From Pararge aegeria (lineage: Eukaryota; Arthropoda; Insecta; Lepidoptera; Nymphalidae), in the NCBI RefSeq assembly GCF_905163445.1, contig NC_053185.1:14216001-14280000 (forward strand): a stretch of 64,000 bases of DNA, in the 5' to 3' direction. The translations under genes were made by a program, and so were the position numbers. Positions 52,247 to 62,123 of this stretch are shown here, piece by piece (the stretch's first letter is position 1; every line of letters starts with the position of its first letter). The notes below the pieces were generated by a model that ran no database searches, was not told where the DNA came from, and was given only the letters and a program-made list of their open reading frames with translations.

Positions 52247-52394
52247 AAGTGATGTGCACTTCATACGTGCACAAAAGCATTGCCTACCCTAAAATTGACA
52301 TACTTATAATTCGTATAGGAGAAGAATTTTTGCCGTTTTACTAATTTTTCCTGCTCTATGCATACCCTGGTAAGAAACCCAGTGCACGCCACGG
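52247..52394. mobile_element. hAT-like MITE, decayed, 148 bp
   Basis: Left end AAGTGATGTGCACTTC and right end CCAGTGCACGCCACGG correspond to the termini of the 10571-10669 element (CGGTGGCGTGCACTTC, CCCAGTGCACGCCACTG), and both share CCTGGTAAGAAACCCAGTGC. Terminal bases are mutated and no target duplication can be seen. Confidence 0.7.
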
Positions 52395-52878
52395 ACCACG
52401 AACCATGCAACTATGTCAAAATATCGACAAATCCCGAAATATTATCGTGATATGCACCCGTTGAACTATATTTAAGAAGAGTAATGAAATCTCGGCAATA
52501 TTCTTTCTATTAAACAAATTAGTCAAAAAACTACACAACTCTCTCTCACTTAACTCAAAACCATTTTAAATATCTTTTATTTTCTAGAACGAGGTACCTA
52601 CTCGTATATATAAGGTAGGCTAGGCCCTTGAAAAACAAAAAGAAAAATATTGAAAAACAAAAAAAAAATACGTGAAAATTGTTCGAGTGCCCTTTTTCTT
52701 CAGCGCAAAAGATGTATTAATATACAATATTTTTTTATTGTTTAAATTTAATTTAAAATCAATCTTATCCAAAGTTTCAGATCAAAATATATACCTAGTT
52801 AGTTAAATTCTTTTTTATTTAATCTTCGATCTCAAGATTTGTAATTAGATAAATAAAAATTTTAGGTTTTAAGTGATG

Positions 52879-53128
52879 GCCGATTGGCACAGTTTGCAGC
52901 GACCCTGCTTTCTGAGCCCGAGGCCGTGGGTTCGATTCCCACAACTGGAAAATGTTTGTGTGATGAGCATTAATGTTGTTCAGTGTCTGGGTGTTTATAT
53001 GTATATTTTAAGTATTTATGTATATTATTCATAATAATATTCATCAGTCATCTTAGTACCCATAATACAAGCTACGCTTACTTTGGGGCTAGATGGCGAT
53101 GTGTGTATTGTCGTAGTATATTTATTAT
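52879..53128 (+). mobile_element. SINE-1, full length
   Basis: Head GCCGATTGGCACAGTTTGCA, box B GTGGGTTCGATTCCCACAAC, body GTGTGATGAGCATTAATG, GTACCCATAATACAAGC and GGGGCTAGATGGCGATGTG, tail ATTTATTATTTT. The cleanest complete SINE-1 in the window. Confidence 0.92.
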
Positions 53129-53129
53129 T

Positions 53130-53788
53130 TTATTTTTTTTATTATAAGTTGAATAAATTTTTATTATATCAATTCTATGGGACTATTGCCTGATAATAAA
53201 TAATTATTATTATATTATTATTTGTGATTGCTGCAATCAAAGCGTAATTATACAAGGTGCAGCAATAATACTAGGACAGTAGTAAATAAAAAGTATTGCT
53301 TCAAATATTCTGCTACTTAAGAGCAGCCATCAAAATCGGTCATAAGTACCTATATCTACCAGCAAACCTGAACGTACTATGCCTGCATGGAAAATATACT
53401 TAATCTAAAAAAAATATATTATAGCTGTTAAAAATACAACCGTAACGAAAATAAAGTAACGATGATGTACTCGTAAAAGTTTAGGGTTCGAAGGCAATAA
53501 AACGAATTTACGAGATGACGGGTTAAAATAGCTTCACATAAATAATATGGGCGAAGGAAGATGTGAAATTCCATCCATAGCTATTTATATAACTGATCAG
53601 TGAATTTACCTGTGCATCAATATCTCTGCTCACCAAGTCAGAGGTTGTCCATCTTTAGCCAATACAGTGATGGAAAGAGCTACCTACCTATCATTTTTGC
53701 ATGATCACGTTAGAAATGATGAGAAGTATAACTAGAGTAGGCCGTGTTGTGACGGCAGATAAGAATACAGATGTCACCAGAGTTGGCC
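53130..53788. other. A+T-rich DNA, nothing recognised
   Basis: No gene or repeat recognised. Confidence 0.4.
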
Positions 53789-53789
53789 A

Positions 53790-54012
53790 TGGCCACGCTG
53801 GCCATGTGCAGATTGGTAAACTTCACACGCCGCTGAAAATCTCTCAGGTATGCATCGCGATGTTTTCCTTCGACGTTTAAAGCAAGTGATATTTAAATTT
53901 TTCAAATTGAAAACGCACATAACTTCGAACAATCAGTGGTGCGTGCCGCGGCTCGAACTCGGTCTCCACGAAAGTAAAGCCGAAGCCTTACCCACTAAGC
54001 TATCAATCACCC
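53790..54012 (-). mobile_element. SINE-2, 3' part missing
   Basis: The minus strand starts with the head TAGCTTAGTGGGTAAGGCTT (box A) and CCGAGTTCGAGCCGCGGCAC (box B). The body is then seen on the + strand as CGATGTTTTCCTTCGACG and CACACGCCGCTGAAAATCTC. Best-preserved SINE-2 head in the window. Confidence 0.88.
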
Positions 54013-54183
54013 TTTTGATATATGATAGATCATCCTGCAGAAAATCCTTATTTCCGCTGTTTCTCTGAGTAGGAACATTCGATAGATGTAGTAAACATAG
54101 CAAAGTTGGCTACAATGACATATACGGCTTAACTAACTTCATACCCACTAGAGGCGTCTTCAGATTGAGCTACTTTCTGGCCC

Positions 54184-54233
54184 TTTTTTCTGGTTACTTT
54201 TTCACCTCGTAGTGAAAAAGTAACCAGAAAAAA
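54184..54233. repeat. Perfect 22-bp hairpin
   Basis: TTTTTTCTGGTTACTTTTTC then AC (54184-54205) is exactly complementary to 54212-54233, with a CTCGTA loop. No transposon ends recognised. It lies about 95 bp before the large inverted repeat. Confidence 0.95.
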
Positions 54234-54328
54234 GCGTAGCCGCCAGAATTTGTCAGTAATAACCGCTTTCTTCTTTACATATACATGTTTCCGTACTTGG
54301 GATGGATAACGCCAGCCATGCTCATGTC

Positions 54329-54744
54329 CAGTAGCGTGCAAGTTTGGGTCGTGCGACCTATACGCACCCGTTTGAGACGGAGTTCTGTATTGGTCCCACT
54401 GAAGACGCATATTTTCACGGCAACTGGAACTCAAACTACGCGCAATAGAGCAACACTTCACAGGGCATACAAGGAGCAAGTCCTGCAACGTGCAGCAGTG
54501 TCCATCAACTTGAGACGTAGGTGTTAAGTCTCATTTTCCTGTAATAACACCGGCAACCGCGTCCTACAGCCCGACACCCGTATGATATATAATGAAGAAA
54601 ATCACTAGTAGGAGTTATAAATACTTAAGGGTAGGGTTTTATAACTCTTAAAATGCCTATCGTTAAGTTTTTTTTATAACTCTTACTGGAGTTTTATTTT
54701 CATTTTATAACATCTGCATACCCTGTGCATACCCACTGCCACTG
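54329..54744. mobile_element. Possible hAT-like element spanning the left arm and the MITE end
   Basis: Left end CAGTAGCGTGC (54329) and right end reading CAGTGGCAGTGG on the other strand (54744) are flanked by CTCATGTC (54321-54328) and CTCATGTG (54745-54752), seven of eight identical. This suggests that a MITE-family element captured about 240 bp of repeat F sequence next to its left end. The interior from 54583 (GAAGAAAATCACTAGTAGGA, ATAAATACTTAAGGGTAGGG) matches 38032-38222. Confidence 0.55.
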
Positions 54745-55138
54745 CTCATGTGAAATGCCTACCAGGTCACAAAAGTCAACGTTTGTCCGAGGAATGCAAA
54801 TTTAAGTTTTAGTAGTATTACCATTTTGTGACAGATCTCGCCCAGGGAAGTTCTATCGCAATGCTCATTTCTACCCCTGTTGCAATGCTGTGTCGGGCTG
54901 TAGGACGCGGTTGCCGGTGTTATTACAGGAAAATGAGACTTAACACCTACGTCTCAAGTTGATGGACACTGCTGCACGTTGCAGGACTTGCTCCTTGTAT
55001 GCCCTGTGAAGTGTTGCTCTGTTGCGCGTAGTTTGAGTTCCAGTTGCCGTGAAAATATGCGTCTTCAGTGGGACCAATACAGAACTCCGTCTCAAACGGG
55101 TGCGTATAGGTCGCACGACCCAAACTTTCACGCTACTG
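54329..55138. repeat. Near-perfect inverted repeat, two 249-bp arms
   Basis: 54329-54577 and 54890-55138 are reverse complements with only two mismatches by eye. The outer tips are CAGTAGCGTGCAAG and CTTTCACGCTACTG. The 312-bp spacer begins with the interior and right end of a hAT-like MITE. The arm contains repeat F sequence (CAGTGTCCATCAACTTGAGA). Identical short frames on opposite strands inside the arms are mirror copies, not genes. Such an arrangement would give a long hairpin RNA if transcribed. Confidence 0.92.
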
Positions 55139-55147
55139 AGTACAACA

Positions 55148-55385
55148 GAGCACAGAGTATATCATCTGACAGGGGATAAAATTAATGTGTCTGCCAAATT
55201 AACCTGCCAAAGCACTTCAACGGGGAATAGGTGAAGTTTACCCTCCGTTAATTAGAAGTATATTTGGATATTAATTCCACTTCTGCGCCAATACTCGGGG
55301 AGTTATCAACTCCAAGCTGTAGGAGAAAATTACATTTTACCCATTCCCCGGGGAGAAAGATGTAGCCTGGACCCCTTGGTGTTGC
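55148..55385 (+). repeat. Repeat I copy
   Basis: GCACAGAGTATATCATCTGA, CAGGGGATAAAATTAATGTG, ATTAATTCCACTTCTGCGCC, GGGGAGTTATCAACTCCAAG and CCATTCCCCGGGGAGAAAG, in the order of 15530-15792. Confidence 0.55.
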
Positions 55386-55750
55386 CATACTTTAGTTTAG
55401 CTATTGCATTATCCCACCGATCCCACAAAGTGCATTTCCACGTACACTTTGTCCTGCGATCAGCGTGATCTGATAGGTTATGGGACATGAGTTTCTCAAA
55501 CTGCGTTTATTATCCTTCCAGTTTTGCGCGTATGTCAGACTGCAGGTTAAATATCTTATTTGTTGACAAGCTACGCATCGAGCCACGCGTTCACGATGGT
55601 TTGCAACTAATCAGGAGATGAGCTGGTTAGAGGAATAATGTCGTGATTGGCCGAAGTAGAAGAATTGGATACCTCGGAGTCACTCTCGTTTTAGGATAGT
55701 TGCAAAACACTACGGCGTACAATATTCTGATGATGATCTAAGGATACGAG
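55386..55750. other. Nothing recognised
   Basis: No family recognised; a 61-codon minus-strand frame at 55401-55586 is not assigned. Confidence 0.4.
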
Positions 55751-55754
55751 TGAG

Positions 55755-55945
55755 ACAGTCGACCTCTCTTGTACCGGGGACCAGGTTTGATTCCCGACAC
55801 ACTCATAAAACTATAGAGTAATGCGTCTTAGCAACTAAACTTGCTTTAACGATGGAAAACATCGTGATAAAACTCGCAAGCTTGAGAGTTCGCCATAATT
55901 TTTCAAAAGCCTGGGAAGTCTACCAATAAGTGTACGTGTAATATG
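55755..55945 (+). mobile_element. SINE-2 relic with head
   Basis: CCAGGTTTGATTCCCGACAC (box B-like), TTGCTTTAACGATGGAAAAC, GAGAGTTCGCCATAATTTTT and GGGAAGTCTACCAATAAG. The 3' half is missing. Confidence 0.6.
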
Positions 55946-55974
55946 TAAACACTTGTTTCCGATAAAACCTGGCT

Positions 55975-56105
55975 AGTTTTTTTGTGAGTTATTCTTAGAC
56001 CAGGGCGCGTTTGTAACTCTCCTAACTTTAGCTTTAAGTTAACGAATGTAGTTATCACCATCACCTAACATTAGTGGTAACATGTTGTGAATGTGATGAG
56101 GTCTA
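55975..56105 (-). repeat. Repeat K fragment, minus strand
   Basis: GACCAGGGCGCGTTTGTAAC, TAACTTTAGCTTTAAGTTAA and CACCTAACATTAGTGGTAAC are the inverse of 39590-39690. Confidence 0.5.
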
Positions 56106-56164
56106 CATGAATAAACATGATAAAAAAAAATTTTTATTTGATAGTGGGCCGGTAAAAGTTTAGT

Positions 56165-56245
56165 AATGAAAAAGAGCAACTGCTGAGTTTCTTGCCGGCT
56201 TCTTCTCGGTGGAATCTGCTTGGTAGAGTCACTACAAACAGATAT
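56165..56245 (+). mobile_element. Family Y LINE 3' fragment
   Basis: AGAGCAACTGCTGAGTTTCT, TGCCGGCTTCTTCTCGGTGG and GGTAGAGTCACTACAAACAG. Confidence 0.7.
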
Positions 56246-56344
56246 ACCAGAAATAAAGGAATATTGAATTTTTTAATGATGCTGACGGTGATGGCAAACC
56301 ATGTTTGAGATTTGTTGTCATTGTATTAAAACAAACAGTCTATC

Positions 56345-56470
56345 TACACTTGGGCAGCGTGGATTAGGGACTACGCTCTAAGCTATTATAATTTCCAAAC
56401 GAAAAGAGCTTAGGCCCTATGCGGGGGGAGGTCCCTGCCCCGTAGTAAGCCGGTCATGAGTAGATAATGA
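56345..56470 (+). mobile_element. SINE-2 3' relic
   Basis: TGGGCAGCGTGGATTAGGGA, GGGGGGAGGTCCCTGCCCCG and AAGCCGGTCATGAGTAGATA then ATGATGG. Diverged SINE-2 tail. Confidence 0.5.
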
Positions 56471-56474
56471 TGGC

Positions 56475-57010
56475 GTCACAGAATTAAAATAAAATCTTTG
56501 CCTACTTTCACAAGTAAAGGTATAATAATAAGTTTATTTCAATGAACATTTACACGGTAAGTTAAAAATAGTACAAAATAAGGCGAACATAAGGTAATGT
56601 GTATCATGAAACCCAAATTCGATAATACTGCTATAGTGCAAGACAGAGTCGCAGTTTTTTTTTTTATTATTTTTAAATATAGAAACCTAAAAACCTTTTA
56701 AATTAAAATCAATTGAATTCTTTGATAAAATCTAATTTTTTTATTTATTTTTTGTACATTTACATAAATGCATCCATAAGATTATTTTTTTAAATATAAT
56801 TAATTGTACTTAAAAAAAAAGGAGTGTGTGCGTGCGCGTATTTGTATGTGTATGTGTATGTGAGTGTGTGATTGTATGTATTGTTGAATAAAGTTTTCAG
56901 TGTCATCATAAGTTAGGTTAACAAGCCAATACTTTAATTCAATTTTACATTTTCGTGAGTAAATAGATATTTTTGTATTAATTTTGTTATAAAGCATTGA
57001 ACTCTTGCTA
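56475..57010. other. A+T-rich DNA with GTGTAT-type repeats
   Basis: A GTGTGTGCGTGCGCG and (TGTGTA)n tract at 56822-56880. No gene. Confidence 0.5.
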
Positions 57011-57011
57011 G

Positions 57012-57073
57012 TATAACCTATTTTAGGCTCTAATTAAAACATAGCTTTTAATTATAGCCTAAAATAGGTTATA
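57012..57073. repeat. 28-bp hairpin, one mismatch
   Basis: 57012-57039 (TATAACCTATTTTAGGCTCT then AATTAAAA) and 57046-57073 are complementary at 27 of 28 positions around the loop CATAGC. It may be a small foldback transposon or a precursor-like hairpin RNA. No flanking duplication was found. Confidence 0.92.
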
Positions 57074-57099
57074 CTTGTAATATAGCTACTATTATAGGC

Positions 57100-57240
57100 T
57101 GCTGTTCGTGATAGCAGAGGTTGTTATCGGTGCGCGAGCGGCGAGGCCGGCGGGCGCTGGAGGCAAATCGCTCTGTTTACCAATACACCGCCATTACCAA
57201 TGCAAATGACACCCTATTGAGCCGCCAGCACTAAAGTAGA
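57100..57240. promoter_or_regulatory. CpG-rich patch with octamer motif
   Basis: GTGCGCGAGCGGCGAGGCCG and GCGGGCGCTGGAGG are followed by CACCGCCATTACCAATGCAA then ATGACACC. These contain an ATGCAAAT octamer and a CCATTA homeodomain-type site. No repeat family recognised. Possible conserved regulatory element; inferred. Confidence 0.25.
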
Positions 57241-57244
57241 GTTG

Positions 57245-57580
57245 ACAAAAAAAACATATTTTTTTACTCCCTTGCATGATCACAACATTGATGATCACAT
57301 TCATCACAACTTTAGGGGAAATGCATCTCGCTCGCGTTAACGCCGTAACAATAGGGGTTCCATAAAAAAAAATCGCATCTTTGCCAAGTCACGAATGCTG
57401 ACCCTTTTGTTTACATGATTATTATACGCTAAAAATAGTACTGAAAGAGAACATGTTTGGTGCTTTTGCATTGTTTTTTATTTGTAGCCACAGCTAGCCC
57501 TAACTAACTTACCAGCTATCAACTTTCGTAAGGAATGTGAACTAAGATATTTAATTTCGCTAAAACTAAGAACCACGATT
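57245..57580. other. A+T-rich DNA, nothing recognised
   Basis: No gene or repeat recognised. Confidence 0.4.
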
Positions 57581-57584
57581 CAAT

Positions 57585-57665
57585 AGAACTAACTTGCGTG
57601 ATCACTGTGGTTTTAAGCTGGAGGTTTCGGGCTCGATTCTTAATTTTCTCTGGTCTCCCGTGTTA
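57585..57665 (+). mobile_element. SINE-3 head relic
   Basis: GTTTTAAGCTGGAGGTTTCG, GGCTCGATTC (box B-like) and TTAATTTTCTCTGGTCTCCC. Short and diverged. Confidence 0.45.
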
Positions 57666-57844
57666 CTCGTTTGTTTTCCTGGTATAAAAAGCCTATATTA
57701 CTCTCCGTCCTTTCAACTAACTCTATGACAGAAATCATGTCGACTGGTCTTCTTAGGGCGCTTCTTTAGGGCGTAAAGGTAGACTGGTTGCTTCTTGAAG
57801 GGTAGGTGCTTATATTAGTAGGATTTGACGGACCAAGCTTATGG

Positions 57845-58020
57845 TCCGCCTGATGGTGCCTATGTTACCTATAATTTATAGCAAAACTTCGCAGAGCATG
57901 GAGAGAACATGTCGTGAAGTCATGTCATGTAGCACCGATGCCCTTCGGACCAGAACACTGCAATAATGCTTGACAGCAGAAATAAGAATGGCGGTATTGT
58001 ATACTTCTACTACTAAGGGT
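57845..58020 (-). repeat. Repeat F copy, minus strand
   Basis: GCCTGATGGTGCCTATGTTA, CGCAGAGCATGGAGAGAACA, GGACCAGAACACTGCAATAA and AAGAATGGCGGTATTGTATA relate to 37395-37550. Confidence 0.4.
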
Positions 58021-58024
58021 GGAA

Positions 58025-58840
58025 TCTAAATGACGTCTCACTTGAAGGCACACTACGTTACATGAAAGAAAATAAAGATATTCGAGACGGAGAAAAAGAA
58101 ACTATAAATTGGATTTCTGAAACGCAAAGCGCGTCAAAAGCGTTGTGCAAACATTTTTTTTTATAATATCACTGATAAGTGGCTGATGATATCACTGGTA
58201 GATGGCTGAAGTGTCAAGTGTAATATGACAATGACATTAATTCAAATGCATGCATCTTTATAACCAATGTGATGAAATTTAATTGTTAAAATTTAATTCA
58301 AACAGTTTTCGTGTGAAATCGTAGCGTATTTAGAGTTTGTAACCACTGTTACAAGCAAGCATTTTATAATAATGTCCTTTTTGGCAGTTATTTTTAATCA
58401 ACTGAACCTCGAAAATAGGTACTCATTGATTAACATCAAGTTTTATGCCAAAGCTAAAAAACGTCACGTCATCAGTATGGTGACCTTAATTTTTTAATAC
58501 TCTTTTCAGACAGCAAAACCAATTTAGAAACTACTATTTAGTCTTAATTCTTTCTAGCAAGACCTAATTTTTTTTTGCCGTGGTGGAAAAGCTTTATTGC
58601 TACCTCCGACCCTTGGGCGGGACGGAGCTTATGGGGGACTCCAACTTCTATGCCCAAAACAATAACCACCACGACATGCCCCTCTTGTTGGCTTTGTGAC
58701 GCCCGGGGAACCCGTAAGACCTACCTACAGCCTAAATAAAATTGAAATAAACAAAGATAATTACTATATAAGTAATGTTAAAGTGTAATAAACACAATAA
58801 CAACATATCTTTTTTGCTGTCGTTACGTTGAAATTTTCAA
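58025..58840. other. Mostly A+T-rich DNA; unclassified GC-rich piece at 58570-58735
   Basis: CCGTGGTGGAAAAGC, TACCTCCGACCCTTGGGCGG and GACTCCAACTTCTATGCCC suggest a repeat fragment of unknown class at 58570-58735. No gene recognised. Confidence 0.35.
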
Positions 58841-59160
58841 CAGCGTGTTTTGCTTGCGTGTCGAACGCTATCTATATGTATACGTGCTGTCTATCGCTAG
58901 CTTGCCCATCCATTGCCGCTTTCATACAGAGCTCTGCTTCATTTTAAAAGAGATACTAGCAATGTATGCTATGTACGGTAAAAGTATCAATGTGTGGTTA
59001 GCACGTGATGTGTGGGGTGTGTATGTGTGTCGTGAGCGACGTGTTAGCAATCGGCTCACCTTCGTGCGACCTCGTGTTTCGACACCGACACCGGGCGAAC
59101 AACTAGTTATTGTTCTGCTGAAGGTTCGCGCCGACTCCGAGCGCGCGCACTGATTACTGA
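58841..59160 (+). other. 102-codon frame in a CpG-rich patch, product unknown
   Basis: The frame 58845-59153 encodes a peptide starting MFCLRVERYLYVYVLSIASL with two hydrophobic N-terminal stretches and an arginine-rich C-terminal half. I do not recognise it, and no Kozak context or splice structure supports it. The second half (58985-59160) is CpG-rich (CCGAGCGCGCGCACTG). It is more likely a chance frame in a CpG island than a gene. Confidence 0.15.
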
Positions 59161-60020
59161 TGAGCTGAGGCGCGTTCTATTTTTAAAATTCAATTGGAGT
59201 AAATGCTCTGTAGCATTCCACATTTAAAACTCTTGTCTCGAAATATAAAAATGTACAACACTTTGTTACGGATAAAAAACAGGCAACACTGACCTCTATG
59301 ATTATCATTTGACAGGCTGCTATTGATTGACGTCATTTTGGCGCTGTAAGTAAAAGGCTGTTATGCGAGTTTCCAGTGGAAATTGGATTGGAGTGGAATT
59401 GGATCACAGTTAGCGCTTTAAATGGGGGCAAAATTAAATCTTTCATTTGTATGGGGACACTAAACAGAAAGTCCATGTGTTCACAACACAGGTCATTGAT
59501 AAGAAGACAAAAAAAATATAACTTTTTTTAAATTTCCCTGAGGCATGCGTAACAGACAACGCAAATTCCAAATCCTTCAAACCAATTATTTTGGCTCGTA
59601 CACATTGTACAGGATTTTTTGTTTTAAGTGGCAACTATGTAAAAGTGATACATGGTAATAGCAAAAATAATACCCAGCCCGTTAAATTCGTTCGTCCAGC
59701 AACAACCCACAAGAAGTAAAATACGTGGGTTTCAAGGTTTCGAATAGGAGAGTTTGGAAACCTCAAAGCTTCGAATATACTTACTTACCATCGTCTCAAT
59801 ACACATAGGTATACAAAAGTACCTTAATATTTGAATATATAAAGTTTTGACTTTGACTACCGATGTCGTGATATACTCGTATATCTGTTTTCGAACACGG
59901 TTAAGGTTAGATAAACGCAGCAGTCAATTAATACCGTACCCAAAATATATCCTCGCATGCCTTTCATGGTAGGCATACCTATGTGCTACAGGTACGCTGT
60001 TTTTGGCATAGGTTAACTTA
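59160..60020. other. A+T-rich DNA, nothing firmly recognised
   Basis: AATATATAAAGTTTTGACTTTGAC near 59835 resembles a LINE TTTGAC tail. Otherwise unassigned. Confidence 0.4.
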
Positions 60021-60121
60021 TGACAGTGGAGGATCCAGGATTCTGGTTTGAGAGGGGCTTGACTCACCTGAGAAATGACTATAAAAAGGTAAGCTCTATG
60101 TAATATTTATGTTAAATATTT

Positions 60122-62104
60122 ATGTTATTTATTTATTTGAACAACAGGCTGGTGGAAACTGTCCAAACAGTCGGGTCCAAATTCTACAAGGCCCACCGTA
60201 GAAACAAGGCCAATAGGTTCTCAACCAATACACTCAAGCTTATGACGGAGAGGCAAGAGATGAGACTACAGTCTATAGCAGACGCGTCCGCTTACCGGCG
60301 GATTAATAGGCAGATCTCTAAATCACAGACTCGTGATATGCGGCACTTCAATACAGAGCGTATTAAAAATGCCATCGAGCAAAACAGAGGCTCTAAAGTG
60401 TTCGCTAGAGATCTGTCTATCGGTCAGAGCCAGTTGATGCGACTGAAGACCAATAATGGTAGTCTTGTCTCTTCCAAACCTGAGATCTTGGGTGAGGTTG
60501 AGAACTTTTATGGACAGTTGTACACCACAGTACAGACGCCTGTTGAAGATTTGGCTAAGGATCCTAGAGCCAAATTAACTCGACACTATACCGAAGATAT
60601 CCCAGACGTCAGCCTATACGAGATTAGTGTGGCTCTCAAGCAGCTTAAAAATGGCAAGGCGCCGGGTGATGACGGAATAACGGCAGAACTCCTGAAGGCA
60701 GGTGGAAAACCGATACTGAAAGTCCTTCAGCGATTGTTTGATTCCGTTATTCACCAAGGCACAACGCCAGAGGCATGGCACAGGAGTGTGGTGGTTCTGT
60801 TCTTCAAAAAAGGTGATAATACCTTGTTGAAGAATTACAGACCCATCTCGCTGCTGAGTCATATCTACAAGCTGTTTTCGAGAGTCATTACGAATCGTCT
60901 CGCTCGTAGGTTTGATGACTTCCAGCCTCCCGAACAAGCCGGTTTCCGTAAGGGCTTTAGTACCATAGACCACATTCATACGCTGCGGCAGGTTATACAG
61001 AAGACTGAAGAGTATAACCGGCCACTTTGCTTAGCGTTTGTGGACTATGAAAAAGCCTTTGATTCGGTGGAAACTTGGGCTGTGTTTAGGTCACTGCAGA
61101 GATGCCGAATTGACTACCGGTATATCCAAGTGTTGCAGTGTTTGTACAAAAACGCCACTATGTCAGTTCGTATACAGGATCAGACTACGAGACCTATCAA
61201 ATTGCAGCGAGGCGTGCGACAGGGAGATGTTATCTCCCCGAAACTATTTACCGCTGCGTTGGAGGACGTCTTTAAGCTTCTGGAATGGAACGGACTTGGC
61301 ATCAACATTAACGGCGAGTACATCACTCAACTTCGGTTTGCCGACGATGTAGTCATAATGGCAGAGACTCTGGGAGACCTAAATACGATGCTCGATGGCC
61401 TCAGCAGAGCTTCTCAACAGGTTGGCCTACGAATGAACATGAGCAAGACGAAGATTATGTCTAATGCTCATGTTCCGCTTCAACCAGTAATCGTTGAGAA
61501 CACTGCACTCGAAATTGTTGACGAATACGTATACCTAGGACACACGATCCAGTTAGGTAGGTCTAATTTCGAGAAGGAGGTGAACCGCCGAATCCAACTC
61601 GGATGGGCAGCGTTCGGGAAACTCCGTGCCATCTTTTCGTCAGAAATCCCTCAGTGCCTGAAGACGAAAGTCTTCGAACAGTGCGTGTTGCCAGTGATGA
61701 CCTATGGCTCTGAAACATGGTCGTTAACTATGGGCCTCATAAGAAGGCTTAGAGTCACTCAGCGGGCGATGGAGAGAGCTATGCTCGGAGTATCTCTACG
61801 CGATCGAATCAGAAATGTGGAGATTCGTAGAAGAACCAAAGTTACCGACATAGCTCAACGAGTCGCGAAGCTTAAGTGGCAATGGGCCGGGCACATAGTT
61901 CGGAGAAAGGATGGACGTTGGGGTCCCAAGGTGCTGGAATGGCAGCCCCGTACTGGTAAGCGCAGCGTTGGTCGACCCCCAACGAGGTGGACAGACGACA
62001 TTAAGCGCGTCGCAGGTAGCCGTTGGATCCAAGCGGCTCAGAATCGTGGAACTTGGAACTCCCTACAAAAGACCTATGTCCAGCAGTGGACGTCTATCGG
62101 TTGA
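60122..62104 (+). CDS. RTE-type LINE reverse transcriptase, endonuclease domain lost
   Basis: The 660-residue product is an RNA-directed DNA polymerase of an RTE-clade non-LTR retrotransposon, the enzyme that copies element RNA at nicked chromosomal DNA. Residues 1-150 are linker. The reverse transcriptase domain spans about 165-480: GKAPGDDGITAELL (178-191), NYRPISLLS (238-246), QAGFRKGFSTIDHI (272-285), AFVDYEKAFD with D308, GVRQGDVISPKLF (364-376), FADD with D408 and D409, and YVYLGHTI (469-476). Residues 520-660 are the conserved basic C-terminus (GKRSVGRPPTRWTDDIKRVA). Intact RTE proteins are about 1000 residues with an N-terminal APE endonuclease; that part is missing through 5' truncation. 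The ATG at 60122 lies in the flanking target duplication, so it is a chance start and real RTE sequence begins near residue 7. The frame has no stop or shift, indicating a young copy. Confidence 0.9.
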   Translation: MLFIYLNNRLVETVQTVGSKFYKAHRRNKANRFSTNTLKLMTERQEMRLQSIADASAYRRINRQISKSQTRDMRHFNTERIKNAIEQNRGSKVFARDLSIGQSQLMRLKTNNGSLVSSKPEILGEVENFYGQLYTTVQTPVEDLAKDPRAKLTRHYTEDIPDVSLYEISVALKQLKNGKAPGDDGITAELLKAGGKPILKVLQRLFDSVIHQGTTPEAWHRSVVVLFFKKGDNTLLKNYRPISLLSHIYKLFSRVITNRLARRFDDFQPPEQAGFRKGFSTIDHIHTLRQVIQKTEEYNRPLCLAFVDYEKAFDSVETWAVFRSLQRCRIDYRYIQVLQCLYKNATMSVRIQDQTTRPIKLQRGVRQGDVISPKLFTAALEDVFKLLEWNGLGININGEYITQLRFADDVVIMAETLGDLNTMLDGLSRASQQVGLRMNMSKTKIMSNAHVPLQPVIVENTALEIVDEYVYLGHTIQLGRSNFEKEVNRRIQLGWAAFGKLRAIFSSEIPQCLKTKVFEQCVLPVMTYGSETWSLTMGLIRRLRVTQRAMERAMLGVSLRDRIRNVEIRRRTKVTDIAQRVAKLKWQWAGHIVRRKDGRWGPKVLEWQPRTGKRSVGRPPTRWTDDIKRVAGSRWIQAAQNRGTWNSLQKTYVQQWTSIG

Positions 62105-62123
62105 TGTGATGATGATGATGATG
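60126..62123 (+). mobile_element. RTE-type LINE insertion, 5'-truncated, 11-bp target duplication
   Basis: The insertion ends in ATCGGTTGATGTGATGATGA and a few more TGA units, the short tandem tail typical of RTE elements. AATATTTATGT is present at 60115-60125 and 62124-62134; a further TAATATTTATGT lies at 60101-60112. The left boundary is uncertain by about 13 bp because TATTTATTTATTT follows the duplication. Confidence 0.8.

Noticed and set aside
52879..52950. A functional tRNA gene (boxes A and B are present)
   Set aside because: The T-arm and box B are good, but the acceptor stem cannot be paired and the sequence continues into the SINE-1 body shared by other copies.
54285..55179. Overlapping frames encoding the same peptide on opposite strands
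   Set aside because: They are mirror images created by the 249-bp inverted repeat over repeat F sequence, not two genes.
58845..59153. A 102-codon frame as a small secreted or membrane protein
   Set aside because: No recognised domain, no supporting context, and the CpG-rich composition lowers the number of stop codons by chance; listed only as an unclassified frame.
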